From Ganoderma boninense (Eukaryota > Basidiomycota > Agaricomycetes > Polyporales > Polyporaceae): a DNA stretch of 64,000 bases. Location of the stretch: NCBI GenBank assembly GCA_002900995.3, contig CM035313.1, forward strand, positions 1,178,001 to 1,242,000, read 5' to 3'. The notes beneath the pieces were generated by a model, which saw only the letters and a list, made by a program, of their open reading frames with translations, was not told the DNA's origin and ran no database searches. The position numbers were made by a program, and so were the translations under genes. Each line of letters opens with the position of its first letter. Positions within the stretch are counted from its first letter, which is position 1. Shown piece by piece: positions 49,036 to 60,699 of this stretch.

Positions 49036-52000
49036 ATGGCTTCGGTCTTCCTTCCGCTCCTTGCCGCCGTCGGCGCCGCTTTGGCTGCCAAGTTCTCCCC
49101 CTCCGATATCACGCACTCCACGACTTTTGGCAACACGCTCCCGAACAAGTTCATCGTCGAGGTTGACAGTGTCCAGAACATCCCCGGCCGCCGCGCTCTC
49201 GATCCTCGCCGGGTTCGCCTTTCTTTGTCACTCTTCTGCGAGTCTTCACGCTAAGCCGGGCGTGTGTGCAGCCTCATGACGTCTTCTACGAGCACCTCCA
49301 GAAGAGGGAGCTTGTGTACACGGTTGACAAGGAGTTCGACTCCCCCGGCCTGTTCACCGGTTCCGTTTTGACGTTGGATGTACGTGCTTCATCTATTCCT
49401 CCGACCTTCCCAGAACTTATGCATCCTTTCCGTTTAGGATGCCAATGTAAGCGATTTTCAGGATACTCGTTTGTACGCGTTTGATTCAAGGCTCTGCGTA
49501 GGATGTCGACAAAGTCCGCGAAATCACCGGTGTGATGGCCATTCGCCCCGTCACTATAATTCCCCTCCCAAGTAGGTCTCTCTCGAGACCGTCCATTGTC
49601 TTCTGAAGTCCTTACGGGGATCTCGTAGGCCGACCAAGAAGCATGTTCCTTCGGGACCGGGCGACCCTCAGGTCCCCGCTGACTCGGAGTCCACCCACAT
49701 CATAACTGTGAGGATTTGGTTTCCGTCTCTGTTTCTCGGAGATGCAAATCTCATCCTTGTTTAGAATGTCAACAAGTTACACGCCCAGGGAATATTGGGG
49801 AAGGGCATCAAGATCGGAATGTGAGCAGAGGCACAAATATTCTCTTTCCTCGGGTTATTCTAAATATTTCCCTCAGCATCGATACTGGTGTTGACTACAC
49901 TAACCCTTCTCTTGGCGGCGCTTTCGGCGCTGGCCACAAGATCATTGGCGGTTACGATTTCGTGGGGGACGCATACGGCCAGTCTCATCCCTACCACTTG
50001 TTGAACATCTGAGCTGACATGATGTGCAGATGGTAATTTCGAACCAACCAGAATGGAGGAGAGGTGATGCTCACGATACTGTGTAGGTAGCAACACTCCC
50101 ACTCCTGATAATGACCCTCTTGACCAATGCAATGGCCACGGCACCCACGTCGCGGTGAGCATACTATTGAAGCAAATAGGTTGTCAAGTGGCTTACACAT
50201 GTGGCTGGTAGGGTATCATCGGTGCTGACCCTGGCAACCCGTTCAACATCAGTGGTGTTGCGTACGAGGCGTCGATCAACGCATACAGGATCTTCGGGTG
50301 TTCCGGCGCCGTCACTGATGACAGTGAGCATTTCCTCTCACGCCTTCCGTCGAAGGGCCTCTTACCCTCCTCACTTTGCGTCTCTTGCTGGTAGTCATCG
50401 TCGAGGCACTTCTTCAGGGTTATAAGGATGGCAACGACATCCTGACGCTCTCGCTCGGTGGCTCTGACGGTTGGACAGAGTCCTCGAGCTCTGTCGTCTC
50501 GAGCCGGATTGCTGCTGCTGGACGCATTGTCACTATCGCCGCCGGTAAGTCTCGTCTGGGGAACCCTTGCCAACGTCGCACCGACCCATAACCCTTCGGT
50601 TTTAACTGACGCACGACGCCTACGAACGCAGGTAACGACGGCGCGGTGGGTTCATGGTACAGCTCCAGCCCCGGTAACGCCATCGACGCTATCTCCGTCG
50701 CCTCTCTGGACAACACGATCATTCCCCTCCAGAATGCCACAGTCTCTGGTGTTACGCACGACCCAATCACGTACTTCAGCGCCCTTCCCCTCCCGGTTAA
50801 GGATACTCTACCCCTCTATGCTACCAGCAAGGACGTCACCATCGCCGACGATGCATGCAACCCTCTTCCTGACAGCACGCCCGACCTGTCCACGTATGTC
50901 GTACTTGTCCGCCGCGGTACTTGCGCCTTCGTGAGTTTGCATCAATGCTGTTTCATTAGTCGGATCGACGCTGAACACTGCTGTGCTGTAGACGCAGAAA
51001 CTGGCCAACGTTGCTGCCAAAGGCGGCAAAGTGACCCTCATCTACGAGTATGTACCAAAATTCCCAACCCGCAGTTCGTCAATTGAACGTTGATCTTTTT
51101 AGCAACGGGGGCGGTTTTGCTGGCATCGAAGTTGGCAACTACACTGCTGTCCTCATTCAGGCTGCGGATGGTACCTTCGTACGTGCCATTCCGAAGTAAC
51201 AATGGTAGCATGCCTCCTCACATCCTCTCCTTCCTTAAGCTCGCCCAGCAGCTCGCGGCTGGCAAGCAGATCTCCGTCACCTTCCCTCAGTCCGGCGCGA
51301 GCACTTCGTTCCCCGACCCCAATGGTGGTCTCATCTCCGACTTCACGACCTACGGTCCTTCGAACGACTTCTACTTCAAGCCTGCTATCGCCGCGCCGGG
51401 TGGTAACATCCTGTCAACGTTCCCCGTCCCCATGGGTGCCTACGCCGTGCTCTCTGGCACGTCGATGGCGACGCCCTTTATGGCTGGTGTCTCTGCGCTC
51501 CTCTTCCAGACTCGCGGCAAGAACGCCTATGTCGGCCGCAACGCACGCACGATCTTCGAGACCACCGCGCAGCGCGTGGCCTCGAGCAAGACCGATGGCG
51601 ACCCGCTACAGACTGTCACTCAGCAAGGCGCTGGTCTCGTGGACGCGTTCAAGGCCGTCTACTCGGAGGTCCTCGTCTCGCCCTCGGAGCTCATCACCAA
51701 CGACACTGCTCACTATCAGTCCATGTGAGTGCTGCTTGTTGCATGGACTAGCATGTGCTTCGTGCTGACAATGTCGTAGCCACACTTTGTCGGTGAAGAA
51801 CAACGGCAAGAGCACGAAGGACTTTAAGATCACGCATCACCCCGCTGGCACTGCACTCACGTTCCAGCAGGTGAATATAGGACAATGGGTTGCAACGTAA
51901 TCAGTCGCTTACATTCTATATCGTAGGGCGCACCTGCTACTGGTCCTGTGCCGCTCTCTGACAAGGCTGCGTCTGTCGAGTTCTTCCCGTCCTCGCTCAC

Positions 52001-52759
52001 TGTCTGGCCCGGTTTCTCCGGGACTGTCGTTGTTGTCATCAAGCCTCCCAAGGGCCTCGACTCGACCGACAACCCCGTCTTCTCCGGCTTCCTCGAGATC
52101 GCGAACGCGGACGAGAGCTACCAAGTCACTTACCTCGGGCTCGCGGCCGCGCTCAAGGACACACACGTCATCGACACCACGGACACGTTCTTCGGCGTGC
52201 CACTCCCCGCGGTCTTCGACGCGAACAGCAACGTCGTGAACACGACGCACAACTTCACGTTCCAGGGCACCGACTTCCCGACGATCGTGTCGCGCTTGAA
52301 CTTCGGCACGCCGCTGCTCCGCTTCGACCTCGTGCAGCCGGACTTCAAGCTCACGACGTCGTTGGGCAGGCGCGATGGCGTGCACGTCTTCGAGCGGTGG
52401 GACTTCACGCTTCCATGGGATGGGGAGCAGAACATGTTCGCGAAGGTGGAGACGATCGGATCGCTGTTTAGCGCGACGTACCAGCCGCGGAACTCGAACC
52501 AGAATGTACGTCCCTCCACTGACTGTGCTCTTCTTTTCCTCTTCGGCTGCACCGATGCTGATCTGGTGCTGATGTTGGTATGTAGGACGGGACGGGCTTC
52601 AACGAGGTTGCGCTATCGCAGCCGCAGTTCACGAATGGGACGAAGATCGCCAACGGCGCGTACCGCATCCTCTTGCGTGCGCTCAAGGTCACCGGCGACC
52701 CGACGCGCGAGGAGGACTTTGAGAGCTGGCTGAGCCCTGTGATCGGCATCCAGGCATGA
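49036..52759 (+). CDS. Secreted subtilisin-like serine protease (S8A, PA and Fn3-like domains)
   Basis: A gene with roughly 16-18 exons and short introns, encoding about 900 aa. A signal peptide (MASVFLPLLAAVGAALAA) leads into a propeptide (TLPNKFIVEVDSV). The catalytic triad is Asp in IDTGVDYTNP (about 49879), His in GHGTHVAGI (about 50140, next to an intron) and Ser in SGTSMATPF (about 51460). A protease-associated insert (RRGTCAF...KLANVAAKGGKV) lies between His and Ser. A Fn3-like C-terminal domain follows (HTLSVKNNG...VEFFPSSLTVWPGFSGTV), with several N-glycosylation sites. Family members are extracellular, broad-specificity peptidases used in nutrient release and wood or litter decay. 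Early exons include a 9-nt microexon at 49438-49446 (Asp-Ala-Asn). All reading frames appear intact. A 380-bp piece of the 3' part recurs inverted at 59662-60041. Confidence 0.9.
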
Positions 52760-53219
52760 GCTCTATGTTGTGTGTGATATACTGTAACTAACAGTTGTAC
52801 ATGTGTGTATGGCTTCCTTCGCCGCCAGCTATACCCAGATACCATCCATCTTCCCGGCTCAACTCGCAGGCCGTTCTCACGGCCATGCATGCGATTTCAC
52901 ATGCTTCGCGACCCCATGCCGAGGCTCTGTTGCCGTTTCGTCTTGTTGTTTTTCTGCCCTTCTTGTCTTGGATCATCACGCGAGAAGGATGTGATTGTCT
53001 TGTACCCTAAACAGGACATGTGTATCGCGTGGATAAGATTCCCTGGGGAGTTCTCCCGTGATGGGCGGTGTGGGTTTGTGGGTCCATGGGAACGGGTCGT
53101 CTCACCCAACCGTTGATAAGTATTGCGTTTCTTTCTTTTTGCAGTGGCGGACGCTGCTTGTTCCCTTCTGTTGCATCCCCCTTCCTGAGCCTGGTCGTCG
53201 CCTGCATCGCGGTCGCAAA
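52760..53219. other. Intergenic between subtilase and kinase-like copy 1
   Basis: A 460-bp spacer with the subtilase 3' UTR and the upstream region of the first kinase-like gene. No additional gene is seen. Confidence 0.5.
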
Positions 53220-54597
53220 ATGGCCTCGGAAACGGAGAACTACAAAAGCCCGTATGCTGACGACAAACTGTTCTACACCAATCTACCTGGGGGCTACCTC
53301 ACGCGCGAGTTCTTCTGGCGAGACCATCAGGCATGGCTTCAAGAACAAGGCTACATGCTTCGGCCCCGGTACCATCCAGACTGGAAGCCGTCCTGGACTG
53401 GCACGAAGAAGGATTCCGCTTACTGCGAGGATGGGCAGATTTTTAACGTGCGCGCGCAGTATGTCTTTGATTGTAATGCTACCTTGCTGATTTATATGAT
53501 ATCCCAGAGACTTGAAATCATGGATGCGAGACGCATTTCCGACAATCGTGTGGTTGTCCTCAAGAAGGTGAACAAGTACAACCATCCCTATGAGGCCGAG
53601 ATCGGCCGCCTCTTCTCGACCGAACCGCTCGCTTCACATTCCAGCAACCGTTGCGTGCCGATCTACGACGTCTTGCAGTCGCCTCTAGACGAGTCCATGA
53701 TCTTCCTGGTCATGCCATATCTTATGCGCTATCATGATGCACGTTTTGGGACTATAGGCGAAGCCGCTGAATGCCTCCGCCAACTTTTCGAGGTATTGCC
53801 TTTGTTTCTGTATTTCCGTGTCTATAGCACTTGCAAGGCGTCGCTGACTGACGCAACTGCCTTGCAGGGTCTAGAATTCATGCATGACCACCATGTCGCT
53901 CATCGGTACGGTCGCCTAGATCACTCTATAGAACTGTTCGACCGCCTGACCATGCCATAGCGATATCATGGGCTTGAACGTCATGCTAGACCTCGCCCCC
54001 TTGTACTCTGAAATTCCTCATTTTATCAACAAGCGGAAGAGCTACGACTTCAAACGACGCGTTCGCAGATTCAGCCGGACGGAACGACCAGTCAAGTACT
54101 ACTACATCGATTTCGGTATCTCTCGTAGGTATGCACCAGACGATGTCTCTCCGCTAGAAGATATCATCCTTGGTGGTGACAAGTCTGTGCCCGAATTTGA
54201 GGGCACGGACGAGCCCCAGAACCCATTCTGGACGGACATCTACTACCTCGGGAACCTGATCCGGACCGGCTTTCTCCAGGTACGCCCCTCTTTCCCTCCG
54301 TCGGCGTCCTCCGAGTCCTATGCTGACTATGTCGCATCTCAGAGAGCGCATGGCTTCGAGTTCATGCAGGCGTTGGTCAACGACATGGTACAGGAAAACC
54401 CGGCGAAGCGACCGACCATCAGCCAGGCTCGTTCGCGCTTCGAGGAACTGCAGGCTTCGTTTTCAGAACGCAACCTCCGGTCGCGCATGGTCTACAGAGA
54501 TGAAGTCGCAATCCTCGGCTTCTTCAGGTCATTTAAACACTTCTTTAGGACCAAGGAACGCATTTTGCGGGGCACGCCTGCTCTTCCAACACCTTGA
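53220..54597 (+). CDS. Kinase-like protein, copy 1 (HRD intact)
   Basis: Five exons (53220-53447, 53508-53792, 53868-53905, 53961-54279, 54343-54597) give about 374 aa. The N-terminal mark of the family is FFWRDHQAWLQEQGYMLRPRYHPDWKPSW. The kinase fold then follows: RISDNRVVVLKKV (the position of the ATP lysine), a hinge-like FLVMPYL, HHVAHRDIMGLNVM (HRD with the downstream Asn), YYIDFGISRRY (DFG), and GGDKSVPEF. A C-terminal helical block ends NPAKRPTISQA...RSRMVYRDE. No glycine-rich P-loop is recognisable, so activity is uncertain. It belongs to an expanded Agaricomycete kinase-like family that I cannot name more closely. The 60-nt first intron is in frame without a stop. Confidence 0.8.
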
Positions 54598-54896
54598 ATG
54601 GGCTATGGTCGTGTTGGCTCCTGCTGCGAAGACTGGAGGTGTTGGGCTCACCGTGCAACTTAGACGGTTACAGAGTCGGAGACACTGGCGCAGATGCTCA
54701 GGGTTGTGGCATAATCACTACCGTTGTATAGCGTGAAATGCTTCTAGCTCCATATGATCGCAACCCTCTCCGTCAATGCTGGCTTGAGTGAATTGGGCGA
54801 GACAAAAGTTCAAGCTTTAAAGGCGAGATCAGGGCGAGACTCCTGGATTATAAGCGCCAACTGGGGCTCCGGGGCTTCCCGCTGTACGCTGCGTAC
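54598..54896. other. Intergenic
   Basis: Just under 300 bp between copy 1 and the truncated copy. I searched for the missing 3' exons of the truncated copy (the HRD microexon and DFG exon) on the minus strand and found none. Confidence 0.5.
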
Positions 54897-55441
54897 CTCA
54901 AACAACTGGCGAAAACACTCAACAGCTTCGCCCACAGTCCCAAAAACGGACGTCATGATACCGCATCAGATACGGCATGACCAGGAAGACCTTTGATTTG
55001 TCGAGAGGGGACTGCAGGCACATACTATGAGCGGCTCGGTCGAGAAGAACTGGCCAATCTCGGCCTCGTAAGGATGGGTGTACTTGTTCACCTTCTTGAT
55101 GACAACGACGCGACCATCGGCAATGCGCGTCGCATCGATGACCTCGAGTCGCTAGCATACATCGCCAATTAGCACGAGGAATGACGGTGGGCGGGGCGGG
55201 GCACTGGACATACCATGGGTATCAGCCCGTCCTCGAAATTCTCGTAGTATTTCTTCGTTCCCTCCCACGACGGCCTCCAGTCAGGATGGTAGCGCGGACG
55301 GAGCATGTACCCTTGTTCCTGGAGCCATGGTTGGTGGTCCCGCCAAAAATACTCCACGGTCACATAGCCCCCTTCGAAGTTCTTGTAGAACATCTTGTCC
55401 TGGGCATATGGATTGACGCGTTTCTCCGGTTTTGGGTCCAT
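54897..55441 (-). pseudogene. Kinase-like copy 2, broken and truncated
   Basis: The minus strand starts MDPKPEKRVNPYAQ and carries the family N terminus (YFWRDHQPWLQEQGYMLRPRYHPDWRPSW), most like copy 1. An intron is followed by DATRIADGRVVVIKKVNKYTHPYEAEIG. Then about 30 bp are missing where copy 1 encodes its SSNRCVPIYDV segment. A T-run of five instead of four (near 54941) adds a second frameshift. The sequence stops matching at the exon 2 donor (54896). The HRD, DFG and C-lobe exons are absent. This is a decayed paralogue and cannot encode a kinase fold. Confidence 0.8.
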
Positions 55442-56188
55442 CTTGCGACAGGGTTGAGACGGGGTGACGAGAAGCCGCTGGTCAGTGTGGCAACAAGAGA
55501 CAAGGTGCGCCAACTGCCTCATCAGGGCCTCAGGCCTCAGGACTCGGAGCGCAGATATCGCGGCCGCAGAAGACAACACAAACTTTCCCATGCACCCACA
55601 AACGTCTACGCCGCGAATCATGGGACAATTCGTGAGCGACACTCACATGTAACCCGCCCACGACAATTAGTCTTCCCTTTTCCTCCCCCGAAAGTAGGTG
55701 ACAATCAATCGGAAATCAAATTCGACAGCGATCAGAATGTAAGTTGGATGTCATCGCAGTCAGAGGGGAAGTCATACCGACAGCAACGGCGCAAGCCCAG
55801 GTGGCTGAGGGACGCAAACAATTGCGGGACGCTAAAGGAAACGATAGTGGGGGCTGGAACTGCATCGTTTCGCCGTCAATAGTCTGTCCGTTGTCCTGGG
55901 AGTGTTGCTTATTCACTGACCACCTCGACTTCCCATGCAAACCGGTGTATGGTTGTCTCCTGGGCCCTATCAATTTGATTAAGGACAGCGCCCGCTGACC
56001 AGAAGGTGCCTGTTGCGAAATCAGAGTCATCGAACGAGGAATTCGCATCAGAAAACAGCGTTCGGGTCGTACGTATCTGGGAGTCGAGTTCAATTCACAG
56101 CGGCACTGCGGAGAGCGTGCATAGACACGTGAATGAAACAGGAAGAAATCGAGCAGACAACGACATGGGAACGATGACGCCGACGCCT
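55442..56188. other. Intergenic between two minus-strand kinase-like copies
   Basis: About 750 bp with no supportable gene. Confidence 0.5.
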
Positions 56189-57556
56189 CTACGCATCGGG
56201 GTTGGGCAACGCAGGCTTCCCGGTCGCCATCCAAAAGGCGGTTCGAACAGCATGGCGACACCCACGATACAGTCTGCCTAATGGAAACTCTTCTCGATAG
56301 ACGACCCGCGAGCGCAACGTCCACTGCGAGGCCGAGGTGCGCAGCTGCTCGAATCGCTCGAAGGCCTTATCGATCGATGGTCTCTGGGCTGGGTCCTGTT
56401 GAACCATCTCAGTGACTAACGGCCTGAGGAACTCAAGGCTGTGACTCTTCTACAAATCATAAGGAGTACCGTGAGCGATATATACCGCGGTCAGCACGCA
56501 ATAACCGCACTCACATCCATGAAGTATTGGCGAATAGTATTACCCAAACAGTAAACGTCGACCTTGTAGGGATCGTGTCGACCTTGAGGGTCCTCGTATT
56601 CCGGAACGGACTTATCGCCGCCAATATCGAGTCCAACGCGAGGGCAGGGGTCGTCGGGGGGCAGTCTCCATGAAAGGCCAAAATCAATGTAGAAGTACTT
56701 GGTGGGATGGGAAGTGCGAGTACGTGTGCTGATAGAATGCTTCAAATCGTAGCTCTTGTGGGAATGCGTGGGGTGAGGAATGCTAGAAAGCACAGGAGTT
56801 GGGTCCATCATGACGTTATTCATATTAACATCCCTGTAAACCGGCTGAGCTATCTGACCGTCGGGGGAGGGTGGGGGAGTCAAGGACGCTTACAGGTGTG
56901 CAATGTGGCGATGATGTAGGAATTGCAGGCCCTGTTCGTCATGTCAGTGGCCCGTGCGTGCAAGCGATTTGCGGGGACAAAGATGAGATATACCTCGAAA
57001 AGCTGTCTAAAACATTCTACAGCTTCCCCAACGGTAGCGAACTTGAGATCGTCTATGCGTATCAAATACGGCATAACGAGGAGGACGATGTCCTTGTCCA
57101 AGGGCGACTGCAGGATGCCGTAGACAGGGACGGAATGATTATGGGGATCGCTAGCCTGTGGTTCCGACATTGTCAAGAACCGATTGTACTCCTCCTCGAC
57201 GGGGTACCTCGATTTAGGGACCTGCTTCAAGACGACAATGCGCCCGTCGGAAATGCGAACAGCATCCATGATGACAGTCCGCTTCAAGCCATTATTGTGA
57301 CGTTCAAAGATTGAAATCTCGCTTTACTCACCAATGGAGAACGAGCGTCTTCACATTCAAAGGGGCTCTTCTTGGACTTGAGCCAAGAGGGCTCCCAGTC
57401 GTGCCGGTAACGGGGACGCAACATATAGCCAGAATCCGCGAGCCATGGCTGATGGTCTCGCCAGAAGAATTCGTACTTGGAGAGACCAAACTTTAGGACA
57501 GTTCTGCTGAGAGGGTGAGGCGTTGCGGCAGCCTTGGCCTCCAGAGACGGGGTCAT
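56189..57556 (-). CDS. Kinase-like protein, copy 3 (HLD variant)
   Basis: Five minus-strand exons (57556-57332, 57281-56994, 56931-56894, 56833-56515, 56449-56189) give about 376 aa. It has the family N terminus (FFWRDHQPWLADSGYMLRPRYRHDW), VRISDGRIVVLKQV, LLVMPYL, a catalytic loop HRHIAHLDVNMNNVM, DFG in YFYIDFGLSWRL, GGDKSVPEY, and the conserved C-terminal RSRVVYREE. The catalytic loop reads HLD instead of HRD because the split codon is CT|G. It is closest to copy 5 (shared KSRYP and MSEPQAS, the same exon 1 and 2 lengths). The acceptor of exon 2 (GAAG) is the weakest junction. Regulation by activation-loop phosphorylation seems unlikely without the HRD arginine. Confidence 0.78.
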
Positions 57557-58164
57557 CGAGACTCAAGGGGAATGCGGGGGGAATTGATGCAACTCGGTTT
57601 GGACTCGGAGGACTCCTGCCGACCCGGGCCCGCGCAGCCCCACCTTGTCACTGTTCGGATGGGCGCTTGTGGCATGTGGTTCAGCGCTACGCTCAACGCT
57701 GCCTCCGGTGTATACCAGTGTATACCGACGCTTCCCTTTGCCCCTGACGACCTTGTCTAATCCGCCGTAGACTGGGAACACCGCTCTGGACCATCAAGCA
57801 AGTTGCATTGGCATATTCACGTATTTATTTTTAGAGGGGCAAGTACGTACAATTTGACGCGGGCCTGTCTTCCCAGGCCTTCACTGAGTTGGGCCGTTCG
57901 GGGTGAGGCCTTTCGCTGATCCATCCTCGCTTCCGTGTAGCCTCCCACCCAAACAACTATTGTTGTTTTCTGTATGCTAGTAGCAATGCGGTTGCGCAGT
58001 GTGCACCAGAATGCCGTGACCCAGGTCCGAGTCTTCCCATCTGCATTTTGCTCGTTTAAAAACTGACCGATGCGCGCCCTTCACCCCGTCATTCCCCACA
58101 CTCGTCCTTCCACTCGTCTACTCGTCCACCTCTCTCCTCCATATCTCTCTGACATCCTATAGAT
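57557..58164. other. Divergent intergenic region
   Basis: About 600 bp between copy 3 (minus) and the unrecognised seven-exon gene (plus). The last 80 bp are pyrimidine-rich, as for a promoter. No other feature is seen. Confidence 0.5.
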
Positions 58165-59384
58165 ATGAATCTGAACACGACCGTTAAAGATGTCATCGAT
58201 GACTTCTCCCCGACCAGGAACAGGAAGGTCGCAATGAAGAAGATACAGGTCGCAGGCGAGCTTATCGCAGACAATGGCACAAACATGCCCGCGGAATCGT
58301 TGATCGCACTTGAAGCGGGATACAATGAGTAGGAGTTCATTGGTCTGGACTATCCGGACACTAGTAACGACGTCAACATTTTAGCTTGGTTGGATATCAA
58401 CCGTCGGTAACAACCGGATGGCGCGACGTGATAACCCATCCTGTAAAGACGTATACGAACGCTCGGAAATTCAAGAAGGGTGCTGGAAAACTCCTCTATG
58501 GCGCGATAGTTCGTTTGGGCCGTGAATATCCCAGTTGTAGCTATTACTCACGTCCACCCTTCTAGATTGCTTCATGCGAGGGCGATCTTCGGCAATACGT
58601 AGATGCCGTGCAGCAGGCTGAGAACACGGTTCAGCAAGTTCACGGGGAGCAAACCGATCGGGCCTCAGATGGCCATACAGTGAATGTCCCTGCCGCTGTT
58701 GGCCCAGCGGTTGCAACGTTTTCAACCAGTCCATCTGCCCATCTCGATTCAGGTAATGCTTCCTTACAGTCCGACGGCTTGCATACTGGCCGTCCTGATA
58801 CTGATCATATCATGGTTTCCTGGCCACTCAGAGGCTGGCAGCCCAATAGCCCATCTCCCCTTTGGCGACTCAGAGATAAGGCTCGGGTCGAACACCAGGG
58901 CGACACTCGAGTTCGATGGTGAGTTGTCAGTTGTCATTGTGTGATATGTCTGTATTCTTACTATCCTGGTATGCGACACCTTCACAATGGTACTCTTTCC
59001 CAATCATTCGCGGGGACCAGCGGACGTCGACCCGCCTGCCAGGATTGTCAGACAGACCGCATCGATTTTTACTGGTACGTCTCCGTAATTTCACTTACTA
59101 GACAATCGTCTTGATTAATACCTTACGCGGATTTAGCCACTGACACTGCGCGAATCGTTTCCAAACCTCCACGTGAGTATTCGCCTAGGATCCCTGGGTG
59201 TTGTTGGCCTCATTTCCGTACGTTTCTCCTGGGTTTCAATGCAGATACCTCGAGCGATGAACCGAGCCAGGATGACGGAGACGATAGTCTTTCCGTGTGC
59301 ATCCTCGAATGCTTGGATGGGCCCGTACTCACTGCCCTTACAGAAAATGAGGGGACTACAGACAGCGGTCCTGGTACTGACTGA
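58165..59384 (+). CDS. Unrecognised seven-exon gene, acidic C terminus
   Basis: I do not recognise this protein. A seven-exon model with proper GT-AG introns and continuous phase can be built: 58165-58328, 58385-58508, 58566-58752, 58832-58918, 59021-59074, 59137-59172 and 59245-59384, giving about 263 aa. The N terminus is helical and charged (NTTVKDVIDDFSPTRNRKVAM, then ESLIALEAGYND). A basic middle follows (KTYTNARKFKKGAGKLLYG), then a Gln/Ala-rich helix (YVDAVQQAENTVQQVHGEQ). The C terminus is Ser/Asp-rich (SSDEPSQDDGDDS). No signal peptide or membrane helix remains after splicing; an apparent hydrophobic helix at 58764-58830 falls in intron 3. Six introns that all keep phase argue for a real gene. 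It lies within the kinase-like cluster. Confidence 0.55.
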
Positions 59385-59538
59385 CAGCCAGTCTCCATCC
59401 AGCAGATGATGGCTTGCTCATCAGGGGTTGAGGGGACGTTCTCACAGAGGCTACACGCTTTTTGCTACTCAAGACCACTATGTACATATTGTACTGCGAA
59501 ATGCTGTAACTCTACACTCTGGCGGTAGTACACAGTTA

Positions 59539-60041
59539 CTATGCTGCGTTCTCCTCTAGTCTCCGTACAAACTGCATCTGCCCTGCCATCATAAGGAGCC
59601 CAAGTGTCAGTGCTGCACAAATCAAGTATACGCACAAACCCATGCCGCCTATCACAGTTCGCGGCTGCACGAGGTCGAAGCGGAGCAGCGGTGTGCCGAA
59701 ATTCAGGCGCGACACGATTGTCGGGAAGTCGGTGCCCTGGAACGTGAAGTCCTGCATCGTGTTCATGACGTTGCTGTTCGCGTCGAAGACTGCGGGGAGC
59801 GGCACGCCGAAGAACGTGTCCGTGGTGTCGACAACGTGCGTGTCTTTCAGCGCGGCCGCGAGACCGAGGTAGGTGACTTGGTAGCTCTCGTCCGCATTCG
59901 TGATATCGAGGAAGCCGGAGAAGACGGGGTTGTCGGTCGAGTTGAGGCCCTTGGGCGGCTTGATGACGACGACAACAACAACAGTCCCAGAGGGACCGTG
60001 CCAGACGGTGTGCGTGACAGAGAGAATTCAACGGACGCAGT
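59539..60041 (-). pseudogene. Inverted fragment of the subtilase 3' region joined to unrelated sequence
   Basis: Minus strand 60041-59662 closely matches the subtilase Fn3-like region at about 51964-52341. Shared stretches include NPVFSGFL, NADESYQVTYLGLAAALKDTH, TTDTFFGVPLPAVFDANSN and FQGTDFPTIVSRLNFGTPLL. Near its 5' end the copy has a frameshift and an in-frame 6-nt expansion of a GTT/GTC run. At 59662 it leaves the homology right after LVQP and runs into 40 codons with one strong hydrophobic helix (LCVYLICAALTLGLLMM), ending at 59539. The catalytic domain is absent. It is most likely a duplicated, decayed fragment. Confidence 0.8.
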
Positions 60042-60699
60042 CTGTGCAAAGAGGGGGAGCTCGATACCTCTTGCATGAATACCCCGCAGCGTCATGTCAG
60101 GCATTCGACACTCGGAGCACCGGGAGCGGGATGCGGAGACTTGAAAAGATCGCTCGATGGTACGGCCGACACGATGTCCTCGCCGCGCTGACATGGATTA
60201 TAGATACTTGTGTCTGTGCAGATCATGCGTAAGTATGCGGTCAGGCATCTCGCAGTGGGATGACTTCAATCAAGGCTTGAGCGGGAAGCTGTCGAGGTGG
60301 GCTGAGGTGCTCGTACCGGCATCATCCTTTCCTGTGCTTTCACCGCCCTCGGTAACCCTGTTCAAGCTCATAATTGGAGAGTTCGATCGCCACGGCTCCA
60401 AGGTCCCAGTGATGATCATGATGCTACTGGTGGGCTGTCCGATGAGACTGTCCTAGGGATGGCTGCAGCTGCGCTGACAGCAGATTTGGGTTCCGCTCTG
60501 AGGGGGATAATCTAGGCAGCGTAGATACCTATGCGCCGATATGACCAGACCAGCAGAATGATAGTGGAGCGCAGGAGACACGGGTTGAGGCAAGGCTGAG
60601 GCGGCGGTCCGGCCCGGCTGTCACCATGCGCGTTCAACAGGTTCGACGGGTGAAGCTGTCTCTAAACCTCATCCCGTACTCTAGCTCGCTGCTACGGCC
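60042..60699. other. Intergenic
   Basis: About 650 bp between the subtilase fragment and kinase-like copy 4. No gene is supportable. Confidence 0.5.

Noticed and set aside
58684..58944. Small membrane protein with a hydrophobic helix
   Set aside because: The helix lies between a good donor (58753) and acceptor (58831) whose removal keeps the surrounding exons in phase, so it is better explained as intron.
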